Of a DNA stretch of 64,000 nucleotides, positions 35,401 to 43,905 are shown piece after piece. Source of the DNA: an uncultured Phocaeicola sp. (GTDB lineage: Bacteria; Bacteroidota; Bacteroidia; Bacteroidales; Bacteroidaceae); the NCBI GenBank assembly GCA_944321015.1, contig CALUJS010000004.1:40695-104694 (forward strand), in the 5' to 3' direction. Made by a program: the position numbers and the translations under genes. The notes beneath the pieces were generated by a model. It saw nothing but the letters and a program-made list of their open reading frames with translations, was not told where the DNA came from and did no database searches. Within the stretch, counting starts at the first letter, position 1, and each line of letters opens with the position of its first letter.

Positions 35401-36671
35401 ACGGACATGAAACCGCATTCGTCACGACACCGGACGTCGACGCCGGTTTTCGCAACCGGAAGTTGTTGGTACCTTATTTCACGCCATTTCTGTCGCCTCT
35501 TATTCCGGCCATCATGCATGTGGCCGGTTATGATGTGGAGAACCTTCCGCTGAGCACTGCCGAATCGTGCGACTGGGGATTGAAATACGCCAATAACGAA
35601 GTGTGCTATCCTGCCACCTTGATTGTGGGCGATGTCATCAAAGCCTTCAAGAGCGGGCGCCATAATCCGGACGAATGCATCATTGCCATGACGCAGACCG
35701 GCGGACAGTGTCGTGCCAGCAACTACGTGGCGTTGATACGCAAAGCATTGGTCGATGCCGGATATTGCAATACGCCGGTCGTTTCCCTGACCTTCGATGA
35801 TTCGGTGGGCAACGGCCAGCCCGGTCTCCGGATGAATTGGTTGAAGATACTGCCGGTGGCTCTTCGTGCGATTCTCTATGGCGACTGCATCTCCAAGTTC
35901 TATTACGCTTCGGTTGTAAGAGAGCGGGTTCCCGGAGAAGCGGCACGGTTGAGAGACGAGTATCTGGAGAGGGCGGCACGCTTGATAGAAGCCGGTCGTT
36001 CCAAGGACTTGATGAGTTGCCTGGCGTCGGCTGCCGGCCGCTTTGATGCGATATGCCGGGACATGGCCTGTCCTCAAGTGGGTGTGGTAGGGGAGATTTT
36101 CCTGAAGTTCAATCCGTTCGCCCACAAACACATTACCGATTGGCTGATAGAGCGGGGGATAGAAGTGGTGCCATCCATATTGACCGACTTCTTCATGCAG
36201 ACCTTTGTCAACCAGAAAGTGCGTGTGGCTTCGCACATTGAGAAGAAGACGGCTTCATCGTTCCTATACAAATTAGGCTACAAACTGGTGGCCCGCCAGA
36301 TTGACGAGGTGAATCGGATAGCCGGAGCATTCCGCTATTTCACTCCTTTCAAAAGCATATTTGAGGAAGCTGCCGATGCCGAGAAAGTCATATCGCTCAA
36401 CGCCCAGTTTGGCGAAGGCTGGCTATTGCCCGGCGAGATGGTGGCTTACAGACGCCAAGGAGTGACCAATGTCATCAGTTTGCAACCATTCGGCTGCATT
36501 GCCAATCACATTGTGTCAAAGGGCATAGAGAAGCGCATCAAATCCCTCTTCCCCGACCTGAACATCCTTTCCCTTGATTTCGATTCCGGAGTGAGTGAAG
36601 TCAACATCATCAACCGCATGTTGTTGTTTGTCGACAATTTAAAGAAGGAAGAGCCATGCCCGAAAATGTAA
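32454..36671 (+). CDS. Tandem acyl-CoA dehydratase activase / reductase-like protein (BadF/BadG/BcrA/BcrD + DUF2229)
   Basis: Large ATP-dependent iron-sulphur protein related to the activator of 2-hydroxyacyl-CoA dehydratases. Two ASKHA ATPase domains lie in tandem: residues ~3-270 (IGIDVGSTTAKLV, MIDIGGEDAKIVF, NGNCAGGTGAF) and ~320-580 (IGIDSGSTTTKIV, LDIGGQDMKAMF, NEACSSGCGSF). The Cys pair expected to bind [4Fe-4S] is kept in both: C124/C163 and C448/C487, each 39 residues apart. The rest (~650-1400) resembles DUF2229 and the dehydratase-like part (SDNICFPAKLVHSHI, VCYPATLIVGDVI). Such long single-chain forms are known in anaerobes; the substrate is unknown. It overlaps the TetR gene by 16 bp. 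1405 residues. Confidence 0.9.
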   Translation: MLKIGIDVGSTTAKLVALNAANEIVYSKYERHNARAKEVVSGILKEIIRKFGDVDACVKITGSVGMGISEQQKLPFIQEVVAATKAIRKDYPRVCSMIDIGGEDAKIVFFHEGEATDLRMNGNCAGGTGAFIDQMAVILGVGVGELNELALRATQVYPIASRCGVFCKTDIQNLIAKNVNREDIAASIFHAVAVQTVVTLAHGCDIVAPVLFCGGPLTFIPALRKAFVEYLNLKDDDLILPANGTLLPALGAALSCADGESPRKLSALTNSLETMSGPAADARNGLRPVFSDAADYEAWKKRVSSYEIPMAPFKAGPQDVFIGIDSGSTTTKIVVTDADARLLYTYYQVNGGNPIETVEKGLLLLKERCREHGTELNIRGCCSTGYGEDLIKTAFQFDAGIVETMAHYVAARHLNKDVSFILDIGGQDMKAMFVDNGVIDRIEINEACSSGCGSFIETFAKTLGYTVQDFAAAACRSQHPCDLGTRCTVFMNSKVKQVLREGATVDDIAAGLAYSVIKNCIYKVLKLKDTSALGRHVVVQGGTMRNDAVVRALELLTGAEVIRCNVPELMGAFGCALYARLHAHAPVALDNILSKASYTSRLLHCKGCDNQCLVVRYRFGNGEDYYSGNRCEKVFTNGERGKQGVNAYQEKNRLLFRRSGNVSADALTLGIPRSLNMYENFPFWHTLFTACGIRVVLSDPSDFSHYEQSARMVMSDNICFPAKLVHSHIQNLVDKHVDRIFMPFVIFEKSGNGQNSYNCPIVTGYSEVVKSVQDYPMPVDTPAVSFKDRRLLFRQCRDYLKGLGIAEARIEKAFLAAEQEQEAYCHALTAYNKKVWREAAEQHRMVILLAGRPYHADDLIQHKVADMIAGMGIDVITEDVVRDEPIVVNDVHFLAQWTYPNRILKAAKWCMAQGSGVQFVQMTSFGCGPDAFLVDEVRDLLMRNGKPFTLLKLDDINNVGSMKLRVRSLVESLKLSREQKERDGHETAFVTTPDVDAGFRNRKLLVPYFTPFLSPLIPAIMHVAGYDVENLPLSTAESCDWGLKYANNEVCYPATLIVGDVIKAFKSGRHNPDECIIAMTQTGGQCRASNYVALIRKALVDAGYCNTPVVSLTFDDSVGNGQPGLRMNWLKILPVALRAILYGDCISKFYYASVVRERVPGEAARLRDEYLERAARLIEAGRSKDLMSCLASAAGRFDAICRDMACPQVGVVGEIFLKFNPFAHKHITDWLIERGIEVVPSILTDFFMQTFVNQKVRVASHIEKKTASSFLYKLGYKLVARQIDEVNRIAGAFRYFTPFKSIFEEAADAEKVISLNAQFGEGWLLPGEMVAYRRQGVTNVISLQPFGCIANHIVSKGIEKRIKSLFPDLNILSLDFDSGVSEVNIINRMLLFVDNLKKEEPCPKM

Positions 36672-37279
36672 GAAAGAAGGATTTGGAGGCGCGCATCCTG
36701 GAAGTGGCCAAGACGCTGTTCGTCGAGAAAGGTTTTGCCGAGACCAGCATGAGTGAAATCGCCGGCGTGGTTGGCATCAACCGTCCGGCGCTCCACTATT
36801 ATTTCCGCACGAAGAGCCGGATGTTCAAGGCCGTATTTGGCTTGATTCTCCAATCCGTAGCTCCCAGACTTCAGGACATCATGCTCGACACCACGCGTCC
36901 TATCGGCGAGCGTATATCGGCCGTTGTCGACATTTACTATGATGTCTTCCGCGCCAATCCCTGCCTGCCGTTGTTTGTGATGAGAGAAATCGAGCGCGAT
37001 GTCGATTACCTACTTCGCGCAGCGCGTGGAATGCACATGGATGAACGGCTGTGCCGGGTGGTCAGCGGCCTGCGTGACGAGATGGAGCAAGGACGCCTGA
37101 ACGTCGTGCCGTTGCGCTTTGTGTTCTATACGTTTTACAGCCTGTTGGTATTTCCGTTCCTGACCAAGAAGCTGGGCGTTCGTCTTTTGGCAATGCCCGG
37201 TGAGACATTCGATGAGATGCTGGAGCGATGGAAGCCTTACGTCGTTTCCCAGATGGAGCATCTTCTGTGCGTCAGATGA
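36656..37279 (+). CDS. TetR-family transcriptional regulator
   Basis: The N-terminal helix-turn-helix (residues ~8-55) shows ILEVAKTLFVEKGFAETSMS, EIAGVVGINRPALHYYFRTK. The C-terminal ~150 residues are a variable ligand-binding helical domain. Its start lies inside the 3' end of the activase gene (16-bp overlap), so the two are translated from one mRNA, and it may control that operon. It also ends 8 bp inside the convergent lrgB. 207 residues. Confidence 0.9.
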   Translation: MPENVRKKDLEARILEVAKTLFVEKGFAETSMSEIAGVVGINRPALHYYFRTKSRMFKAVFGLILQSVAPRLQDIMLDTTRPIGERISAVVDIYYDVFRANPCLPLFVMREIERDVDYLLRAARGMHMDERLCRVVSGLRDEMEQGRLNVVPLRFVFYTFYSLLVFPFLTKKLGVRLLAMPGETFDEMLERWKPYVVSQMEHLLCVR

Positions 37280-37967
37280 TGCCCATCAGGTGTAACACCG
37301 TGGGGGTCAGCAAAGCCGTCAGCAGTCCGTTCAGTGTCAGTCCCAGGCTGGCAAATGCGCCATATTTGCGCCCGCGTTCCATAGCCGTCGACGTGCCTAC
37401 CGCGTGACTGGCCGTCCCCATGGAAAGCCCTTGGGCAATGGGGCTGCCGATGTGTCCCAGACTGAGCACCTTGAATCCAAATACCGCGCCAAACAGTCCG
37501 ACGCATACCACTACGGCGGCCGTCAGCGATGGGATGCCGCCAACGCTTTTGGTCACTTCCATGGCGATGGGCGTTGTCACCGATTTGGCTGCCAGCGAGG
37601 TGATGATGGTTGGAGAGGCTCCGAGCCATTTTGCCGTTATGACCACTGAGACAATCCCCACTAGGCAACCCACCAATTGAGAAAGCAGAATGGGCAGAAG
37701 CTGTTTCTTGATGTCCTTCAGCTGCAAGTAGAGGGGCACGCCCAGAGCCACGACTGCCGGTTTCAGCCAGAACTCGATGAGGTGTCCGCCTTCGTTATAG
37801 GTCTCATAGCTGATGCCGGTTACTTTCAGGAAGACAATGAGTAATGCTATGGTGAGCAGGATGGGGTTGAGGATGACCCATCCGGTACGTTTCTGGATGA
37901 GCTTCGACAGGAAAAACAAGCCGAATGTCAGGGCCAACAGGAAGAAGTTATTGCTCAGAAAGTCCAT
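37272..37967 (-). CDS. lrgB: LrgB-family membrane protein
   Basis: Integral membrane protein of the LrgB/CidB family, linked in other bacteria to murein hydrolase control and to pyruvate or other metabolite export. The conserved segment AAKSVTTPIAMEVTKSVGGI and the C-terminal AVGTSTAMERGRKYGAFASL are family hallmarks. About 7 hydrophobic segments are seen. It overlaps lrgA by 20 bp. 231 residues. Confidence 0.92.
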   Translation of the reverse strand: MDFLSNNFFLLALTFGLFFLSKLIQKRTGWVILNPILLTIALLIVFLKVTGISYETYNEGGHLIEFWLKPAVVALGVPLYLQLKDIKKQLLPILLSQLVGCLVGIVSVVITAKWLGASPTIITSLAAKSVTTPIAMEVTKSVGGIPSLTAAVVVCVGLFGAVFGFKVLSLGHIGSPIAQGLSMGTASHAVGTSTAMERGRKYGAFASLGLTLNGLLTALLTPTVLHLMGII

Positions 37968-38352
37968 CGTGTTGTTCTTTGTTGTTTAAGTTCGTATGTT
38001 CGTGTTTGGTGAAATGGATGTGACGCCGGATGTACTGGTGCGACCATCCCGTGCAGATTAATACCAGAATGGTACTGACGACAGTCGACACGACGATGGG
38101 AATAAATTCGGCCCGGATAATGTCAAAGTAGAGCATCAGGGCCACGCCTGGCGGCACGAAGAAAAATCCCAGATTGGCAACCAGAAAATCGCTGAGTCCC
38201 TGCACCCACTGCAACTTGACCCATTTCAGCTTGAGAAACAGGGTGAGCAGCAGCATGCCGATGATGCTCGAGGGCAACTTGATGCCCGTCAGGTAAACAA
38301 TGAGTTCGCCTAGTGCCAGGCATCCGAACAGAATGAAACATTGACGTATCAT
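37948..38352 (-). CDS. lrgA: LrgA/CidA-family membrane protein
   Basis: Small holin-like membrane protein, partner of LrgB. Four hydrophobic segments occur in the first ~110 residues, and KLPSSIIGMLLLTLFL and GVALMLYFDIIRAEFIPIV are typical for the family. The C-terminal ~25 residues are His/Lys-rich and hydrophilic. First gene of the lrgA-lrgB pair; repeat cluster E begins just upstream. 134 residues. Confidence 0.9.
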   Translation of the reverse strand: MIRQCFILFGCLALGELIVYLTGIKLPSSIIGMLLLTLFLKLKWVKLQWVQGLSDFLVANLGFFFVPPGVALMLYFDIIRAEFIPIVVSTVVSTILVLICTGWSHQYIRRHIHFTKHEHTNLNNKEQHDGLSEQ

Positions 38353-38419
38353 GTCTTGTGCATTTTAACGTTGGATATGGTAAATGAAAAACGCCGGCAA
38401 AGTTAGCTCTCTGCAAGCG

Positions 38420-38582
38420 ATATGTCCAAACGCATTGGGATATTTCTTTTGCTCCCGGCGTGCAGATAATCTCTATTGTGTGGCTTCATATCCTTGGCCG
38501 TGAGCGTCAATATCTCCGCTTGCGAGCGTTCATATTCCCGCTCGTGAGCGCCCATATGTCCGCTCGCGGGCATCCATATCTG
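38420..38582. repeat. 22-bp-period intergenic repeat, cluster E (5 clear units plus weak ones)
   Basis: ATAT cores at 38488, 38510, 38532, 38554 and 38576 are exactly 22 bp apart; ATAAT at 38466 extends the phase, and weaker out-of-step cores appear at 38420 and 38440. Units show CCGCTTGCGAGCG, CCGCTCGTGAGCG and CCGCTCGCGGGC. This is the clearest copy of the consensus in the window. Confidence 0.88.
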
Positions 38583-38597
38583 AATATTAATGGCTGT

Positions 38598-38802
38598 TTT
38601 TAACCCAAATTTGTCATTAGACCGCATTAGGAACATTGCTACTTCGTGGTGAAGCTCTTTAGGCATCTTGCTCACTTCTGTCAGCATTTTGCCTTCCGTG
38701 CCGCCTCGACGTAGCCCGCTACGCTTTCGACGACGCGGAAAGCAATCTGCAAGACACAAGCAAGCAATCTACCTGAAGTCTAATGACCAATTTGGGTTTA
38801 AA
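38598..38802. mobile_element. MITE-like element with 25-bp terminal inverted repeats
   Basis: TTTTAACCCAAATTTG..TTAGAC (38598-38622) is matched in inverted form by GTCTAATG..TTGGGTTTAAA (38778-38802), with 23 of 25 positions pairing. The 205-bp element has no transposase; a small minus-strand frame inside it (RRRKRSGLRRGG, SKMPKELHHEVAMF) is of doubtful meaning. No clear target-site duplication is seen. It may be a non-autonomous transposable element or a structured repeat. Confidence 0.55.
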
Positions 38803-38813
38803 GGAATGGAGAC

Positions 38814-38860
38814 GGGGACTTTTCCCGGCTTGACTCAAAAAACCATAGCCGGATGTCCCC
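38814..38860. other. Two-part hairpin upstream of the purF-like promoter
   Basis: GGGGAC (38814-38819) pairs with GTCCCC (38855-38860), and CCGGCT (38825-38830) with AGCCGG (38847-38852). It lies between the MITE-like element and the promoter, hence outside the predicted transcript; role unknown. Confidence 0.45.
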
Positions 38861-38878
38861 CCTTTCAAAAGAAATAAG

Positions 38879-38886
38879 TACTTTTG
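38879..38886 (+). promoter_or_regulatory. -7 element for the purF-like gene
   Basis: TACTTTTG fits TAnnTTTG, with predicted start near 38893 and a leader of about 42 nt before ATG 38935. No exact TTTG upstream. Confidence 0.55.
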
Positions 38887-38934
38887 GAGCCGGAATTAGT
38901 TATTAACATCTAACCTAAAACTTACGTTAACTCT

Positions 38935-40341
38935 ATGGGAGGTTTTTTTGGAACAGTCTCGGTGAAAGATTGCGTGACCGATTTGTTCTACGGAACAGAT
39001 TACAACTCGCATCTGGGGACAAAACGTGGTGGAATGGCAACATATGACTCCAAAAAGGGTTTCATCCGTTCCATCCATAGTCTGGAAAGTGCATATTTCA
39101 GGAGCAAATTTGAAGATGAGCTATCCAAGTTTAGTGGCAATGCCGGCATAGGCATCATAAGTGATACGGATTCGCAGCCTTTGGTGATTAACTCCCATTT
39201 GGGTAAGTTTGCAATTGTGACAGTGGCCAAGGTCAATAACATAGAAGAGTTGGAGAAGGAACTCTTGTCGCACAACATGCATTTTGCGGAATTGAGTTCG
39301 GGAAAGACGAACCCCACTGAACTGATTTCGTTGCTCATTATCCAAGGAAAAGATTTTGTAGACGGCATAGAAAACGTATATCGTTCCATCAAAGGCTCGT
39401 GCTCGATGCTGTTGCTTACCGAAGATGGCATCATTGTGGCCCGCGACCAATGGGGACGCACGCCTATTATTATAGGTGAGAAGGAAGGCGCCTATGCCAT
39501 GACGAGCGAGTCGAGCAGCCTGCCCAACCTGGATTTTGAGATAGAACGCTACGTCGGTCCGGGCGAGATATTGCGCGTGCGTCCCGAGGGCATAGAGCAG
39601 ATGCGCCGCCCGAACGAAGAGATGCAGATCTGCTCGTTCCTGTGGGTTTACTACGGTTTTCCCGTGTCGTGCTATGAGAACAAGAACGTGGAAGAGGTGC
39701 GCTTTGCCTGTGGTTACAAGATGGGACAGAAAGACGAGTCCGAAGTCGATTGTGCCTGTGGCATCCCCGATTCGGGCGTAGGCATGGCCTTGGGATATGC
39801 CGAAGGCAAGGGAATACCCTATCATCGGGCGATAGCCAAATATACCCCCACGTGGCCCAGAAGTTTTACTCCGAGCAATCAGGAGATGCGTTCGCTGGTG
39901 GCCAAGATGAAGCTGATACCCAACCGCGCCATGCTGCAGGGCAAACGCATCTTGTTTTGCGACGACTCCATCGTGCGGGGCACCCAGCTTCGCGACAATG
40001 TAAACATACTCTACGAATACGGAGCAAAGGAAGTCCACATGCGCATAGCCTGTCCGCCGTTGATATATGGCTGCCCGTTTATCAATTTTACCTCTTCAAA
40101 GGGCGACCTGGAGCTGATAACACGTCGCATCATTCAGGAGCTGGAGGGCGACCACACCAAGAACCTCGATAAATATGCCACGACGGATTCGCCCGAATAC
40201 AAGCGCATGGTAGACACGATTGCCAAACGCTTTGGCCTGAGTTCCTTGAAGTTCAATACGCTCGAAACGCTGATTGAGGCAATCGGGCTGCCCAAGTGCA
40301 AAGTCTGCACCCATTGTTTCGACGGGAGCAGCCATTTCTAA
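38935..40341 (+). CDS. PurF-like amidophosphoribosyltransferase without catalytic Cys1
   Basis: Resembles glutamine phosphoribosylpyrophosphate amidotransferase, with an N-terminal glutaminase-type domain (~1-230) and a phosphoribosyltransferase domain (~260-440). The PRPP loop ILFCDDSIVRGTQL is intact, as is CACGIPDSGVGMALGYA. However, it starts MGGFFGTV where active PurF has MCGIxG: the nucleophilic Cys is a Gly. It also ends with a Cys cluster (CKVCTHCFDG). Glutamine hydrolysis should therefore fail; ammonia-dependent or non-purine function is inferred. From memory, Bacteroidales carry such a paralogue, so the change looks fixed rather than recent. 468 residues; 32 bp before pepT. Confidence 0.82.
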   Translation: MGGFFGTVSVKDCVTDLFYGTDYNSHLGTKRGGMATYDSKKGFIRSIHSLESAYFRSKFEDELSKFSGNAGIGIISDTDSQPLVINSHLGKFAIVTVAKVNNIEELEKELLSHNMHFAELSSGKTNPTELISLLIIQGKDFVDGIENVYRSIKGSCSMLLLTEDGIIVARDQWGRTPIIIGEKEGAYAMTSESSSLPNLDFEIERYVGPGEILRVRPEGIEQMRRPNEEMQICSFLWVYYGFPVSCYENKNVEEVRFACGYKMGQKDESEVDCACGIPDSGVGMALGYAEGKGIPYHRAIAKYTPTWPRSFTPSNQEMRSLVAKMKLIPNRAMLQGKRILFCDDSIVRGTQLRDNVNILYEYGAKEVHMRIACPPLIYGCPFINFTSSKGDLELITRRIIQELEGDHTKNLDKYATTDSPEYKRMVDTIAKRFGLSSLKFNTLETLIEAIGLPKCKVCTHCFDGSSHF

Positions 40342-40373
40342 TCGAAAACGACTAACTTTAAATAATAAATATC

Positions 40374-41597
40374 ATGACCGTAATAGAACGCTTTTTGAAG
40401 TATGTGAGCTTTGATACTCAGTCGAGCGAGGAGTCGCAAACCACTCCGAGCACAGCCAAGCAGATGGTGTTTGCCGAGTATCTGAAGTCTGAACTCGAAT
40501 CATTGGGCCTGGAAGAAATCTCATTGGACGAGAATGGTTATCTGTATGCCACGCTTCCGGCCAACACGGATAAAGCTGTACCCGTCGTCGGATTCATTGC
40601 CCACATGGACACAAGTCCCGACATGAGCGGAGCCAATGTGAATCCCCGCATTGTGGAACGTTATGACGGAAGCGACATCGTGCTTTGTGCCGAAGAGAAC
40701 ATTGTTCTGTCTCCCAAGCAATTCCCGGAACTGCTCGACCATAAGGGCGAAGACCTCATCGTGACAGACGGCAAGACTTTGTTGGGAGCCGACGACAAGG
40801 CCGGCATCGCCGAAATCGTTTCGGCCGTGGTCTATCTGAAGGAACATCCGGAAATCGAGCATGGCAAAATCCGGATAGGATTTAATCCGGATGAAGAAAT
40901 CGGACTCGGCGCGCACAAGTTTGACGTGGAGAAGTTCGGCTGCGATTTTGCTTACACGATGGATGGCGGCGAAGTGGGCGAACTGGAGTTTGAGAACTTC
41001 AATGCCGCTTCGGGCAAGGTGATTGTTAAAGGGCGCAATGTGCATCCGGGCTATGCCAAGAACAAGATGATCAATTCGTTGCTTGTGGCCAACGAGTTCA
41101 TATCCCTGCTACCGCCTGCGGAAACCCCAGCTCATACGCAGGATTATGAAGGGTTCTTCCATCTGGTGGGCGCAAAAGGCGATGTCGAGCAGACTACGCT
41201 GTCCTACATCATCCGCGATCATGACCGGACCCGGTTTGAAGCCCGCAAGGAACAGATGAAGCGTGTGGCCGCTTTCCTGAATGCCGGATATGGTGAAGGG
41301 ACAGTGACGTTGGAGATAAAAGATCAGTACTACAACATGCGCGAGAAGATAGAGCCGGTGATGCACATCATCGACATCGCTTTCCAAGCCATGGAAGAGG
41401 CCGGCGTGACGCCTAAGGTCAAGGCTATTCGTGGCGGTACGGATGGCGCCCAGCTTTCGTTCGAGGGATTGCCTTGTCCCAATATCTTTGCAGGAGGCTT
41501 GAATTTCCACGGACGCTACGAGTTTGCTCCGGTGCAGTCCATCGAGAAGGCCATGCAGGTAGTTGTCAAAATAGCTGAATTGGTAGCCAAGCGTTAA
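40374..41597 (+). CDS. pepT: Peptidase T (tripeptide aminopeptidase)
   Basis: Zinc-dependent M20 aminopeptidase that releases the N-terminal residue from tripeptides in the cytoplasm. Metal and catalytic segments visible are [44 protein letters not shown] and [14 protein letters not shown]. 407 residues is the expected size. It lies between the purF-like gene and the antiporter on the same strand, 6 bp before the latter. Confidence 0.95.
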   Translation: MTVIERFLKYVSFDTQSSEESQTTPSTAKQMVFAEYLKSELESLGLEEISLDENGYLYATLPANTDKAVPVVGFIAHMDTSPDMSGANVNPRIVERYDGSDIVLCAEENIVLSPKQFPELLDHKGEDLIVTDGKTLLGADDKAGIAEIVSAVVYLKEHPEIEHGKIRIGFNPDEEIGLGAHKFDVEKFGCDFAYTMDGGEVGELEFENFNAASGKVIVKGRNVHPGYAKNKMINSLLVANEFISLLPPAETPAHTQDYEGFFHLVGAKGDVEQTTLSYIIRDHDRTRFEARKEQMKRVAAFLNAGYGEGTVTLEIKDQYYNMREKIEPVMHIIDIAFQAMEEAGVTPKVKAIRGGTDGAQLSFEGLPCPNIFAGGLNFHGRYEFAPVQSIEKAMQVVVKIAELVAKR

Positions 41598-41603
41598 TCG
41601 CAG

Positions 41604-43877
41604 ATGTCGGAACTGTCTCCATTAATCATTGATTTGGCGTTGATTCTGACTTGCGCAGGAATTACCACGCTCGTCTTTAAACGCCTGAAACAGCCTTTGG
41701 TGCTGGGCTACATCGTTGCGGGTTTCATTGCAAGCCCGCACATGCCCTACACGCCTTCGGTGCAAGATGTCAACGATGTCAAATTGTGGGCCGACATCGG
41801 AGTCATATTCCTTTTGTTTGCCCTTGGATTGGAGTTCAGTTTCAAGAAGTTGATGAAGATAGGAGGAACAGCCGTCATAGCGGCCTGTTCCATTATCCTG
41901 TCCATGATTGTGCTCGGAGTATTGGTTGGCATGTCGTTCGGATGGGAGCAGATGGACTGCATCTATCTGGGCGGCATGCTTGCCATGTCTTCCACGACCA
42001 TCATATATAAGGCCCTGGATGACATGGGCCTGCGCCAGCAACGCTTTGCCGGATTGGTGCTTAGCGTCTTGATAATCGAAGACATTCTGGCCATCGTGCT
42101 GATGGTGATGTTGTCGACCTTGGCAGTCAGTCAGAACTTTGAAGGCATGGAGATGGTGCAGAGCGTGGTGAAGCTAGTCTTTTTCCTTGTCTTGTGGTTT
42201 GTGGTGGGGATTTATGTCATTCCTTCGTTCTTGAAATACGTCCGTCGGTGGATGTCGTCCGAAACACTGCTGATTGTAGCCATCGGCATGTGTTTCCTGA
42301 TGGTTGCTTTGGCTGCCCGGGCTGGTTTTTCCGCTGCTTTCGGTGCATTCGTGATGGGGTCCATTTTGGCCGAGACGGTAGAGGCAGAATCCATCGAGAA
42401 ACTTGTGGCGCCGGTGAAGGACCTTTTTGGAGCCATCTTCTTCGTGTCTGTGGGCATGATGGTTGATCCGGCCATGATTGTAGAATACAAGTGGCCGATT
42501 GTTGTCATTGTCCTGACCATCCTTCTCGGGCAATCTGTTTTCGGGACGGGCAGTTTCGTACTCTCCGGCCAACCGTTGAAAGTGGCCATGCAGTGCGGAT
42601 TCAGCCTTACACAGATAGGCGAGTTTGCATTCATTATCGCCTCGTTGGGACTTAGTCTGGGCGTGACGAGCGACTTTCTCTATCCCATTGTGGTGGCAGT
42701 GTCTGTCATTACGACATTCACCACCCCCTACATGATACGTCTTTCCGCTCCCGCCTATGGTTGGGTGAGCGCTCATTTGCCGGAAAAGTGGTTGAGCTTT
42801 GTGGAGCATTACGCCATTCGCTCGCATACGACCGTCAATCAGGAGACTAACTGGCGAAAATTCCTGAAAGCCGTTTTGCGCATGATGATAGTCTATTGCA
42901 TCGTAACGGTGGCCGTGATATTCATCTGCATTCAGTTCGTCACTCCCTTTTTGTTGGCCCTGTTGCCGGCCCGGTGGGGCAACGTGGCGGGGCTGGTGAT
43001 TACGATATTGGCCATATCGCCGTTTCTGCGCGCCATTATGGCAAAGAAGAATCATTCCGTGGAGTTTCAAGCCTTGTGGAGCGACAACCGTTTCAACCGG
43101 GCGCCGTTGGTCTCCATCATACTGTTTCGCATTCTGCTGGCCATCGGTTTTGTCATGTATGTCATCTCGGCCTATTACGAGGCATCGGTAGCCCTGTTGG
43201 CAGGCATTGCTTTAGTGTTGGTCATGCTGATGATTTATTCCCGCCGCTTGAAAAAGCACTCCATCTTTATCGAACGTACCTTCATGCAGAACCTGAATGT
43301 GCGTGACCGCTATGAAGAATATCGGGGTGATAAACAGCCAGAGTATGCCGGTCATTTGCTGTCACACGACTTGCATCTGTCCGACTATGAGTTGCCGGCC
43401 GACAGCCTTTGGAGTGGCAAGACCCTGAAAGAACTTAACTTGGGACGTCTGTATGGCGTGCATGTGGCTTCGATTCTTCGTGGCGGCCATCGCATCAATA
43501 TACCCGGAGGTGACGAACGTATCTATCCGAACGATAAACTGCAGGTTATCGGTACGGACGACCAGCTTTCGGCTCTGACCAAGGCGATGAACGAGCTGAA
43601 AGCCTTCCAGTCTGCCGACAGCGACTGGGAACAGCAGGAGATGTGCCTGAAGCAGTTCGTTGTCAACGGCAAGGAGCCCTTCGCCGGAAAGACCATCCGC
43701 CAAAGCGGCATCCGTGAAGACTACGGTTGCCTGATAGTCGGCATTGAGAAAACCGACGGAACCTTGAGAGCTCCTACGGCCGACTCGCAATTGCTGGAAG
43801 GCGAAGTGATATGGGTCGTGGGAGAGGCGAGAGACATGGCTCGTCTGTTTGACGGGCAGATACAACGTGACACATGA
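41604..43877 (+). CDS. Kef-type cation:proton antiporter with RCK_C domains
   Basis: Monovalent cation (K+ or Na+)/H+ antiporter of the CPA2 family. Residues ~5-395 hold about 12 membrane segments with typical patterns (LVLGYIVAGFIASPHMPY, FLLFALGLEFSF, FVSVGMMVDPAMI). A second hydrophobic stretch lies at ~425-545. The C-terminus (~590-755) carries two TrkA-C/RCK_C-type modules (LKELNLGRLYGVHVASILRG; IRQSGIREDYGCLIVGIEKT) for ligand control. No full NAD-binding TrkA-N domain is seen. 757 residues. Confidence 0.9.
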   Translation: MSELSPLIIDLALILTCAGITTLVFKRLKQPLVLGYIVAGFIASPHMPYTPSVQDVNDVKLWADIGVIFLLFALGLEFSFKKLMKIGGTAVIAACSIILSMIVLGVLVGMSFGWEQMDCIYLGGMLAMSSTTIIYKALDDMGLRQQRFAGLVLSVLIIEDILAIVLMVMLSTLAVSQNFEGMEMVQSVVKLVFFLVLWFVVGIYVIPSFLKYVRRWMSSETLLIVAIGMCFLMVALAARAGFSAAFGAFVMGSILAETVEAESIEKLVAPVKDLFGAIFFVSVGMMVDPAMIVEYKWPIVVIVLTILLGQSVFGTGSFVLSGQPLKVAMQCGFSLTQIGEFAFIIASLGLSLGVTSDFLYPIVVAVSVITTFTTPYMIRLSAPAYGWVSAHLPEKWLSFVEHYAIRSHTTVNQETNWRKFLKAVLRMMIVYCIVTVAVIFICIQFVTPFLLALLPARWGNVAGLVITILAISPFLRAIMAKKNHSVEFQALWSDNRFNRAPLVSIILFRILLAIGFVMYVISAYYEASVALLAGIALVLVMLMIYSRRLKKHSIFIERTFMQNLNVRDRYEEYRGDKQPEYAGHLLSHDLHLSDYELPADSLWSGKTLKELNLGRLYGVHVASILRGGHRINIPGGDERIYPNDKLQVIGTDDQLSALTKAMNELKAFQSADSDWEQQEMCLKQFVVNGKEPFAGKTIRQSGIREDYGCLIVGIEKTDGTLRAPTADSQLLEGEVIWVVGEARDMARLFDGQIQRDT

Positions 43878-43905
43878 TTCTGTTTAATTAAAAATACAAA
43901 GTACT

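Noticed and set aside
32358..36236. 1292-codon open frame on the minus strand
   Set aside because: It lies opposite the activase gene, whose domains and Cys spacing are clear. The antisense translation is His/Arg/Gln-rich with no domain, as expected from the complement of codon-biased sequence.
38403..38759. 118-codon minus-strand frame across cluster E and the MITE-like element
   Set aside because: It runs through two repeat types and has no recognisable domain; probably chance.
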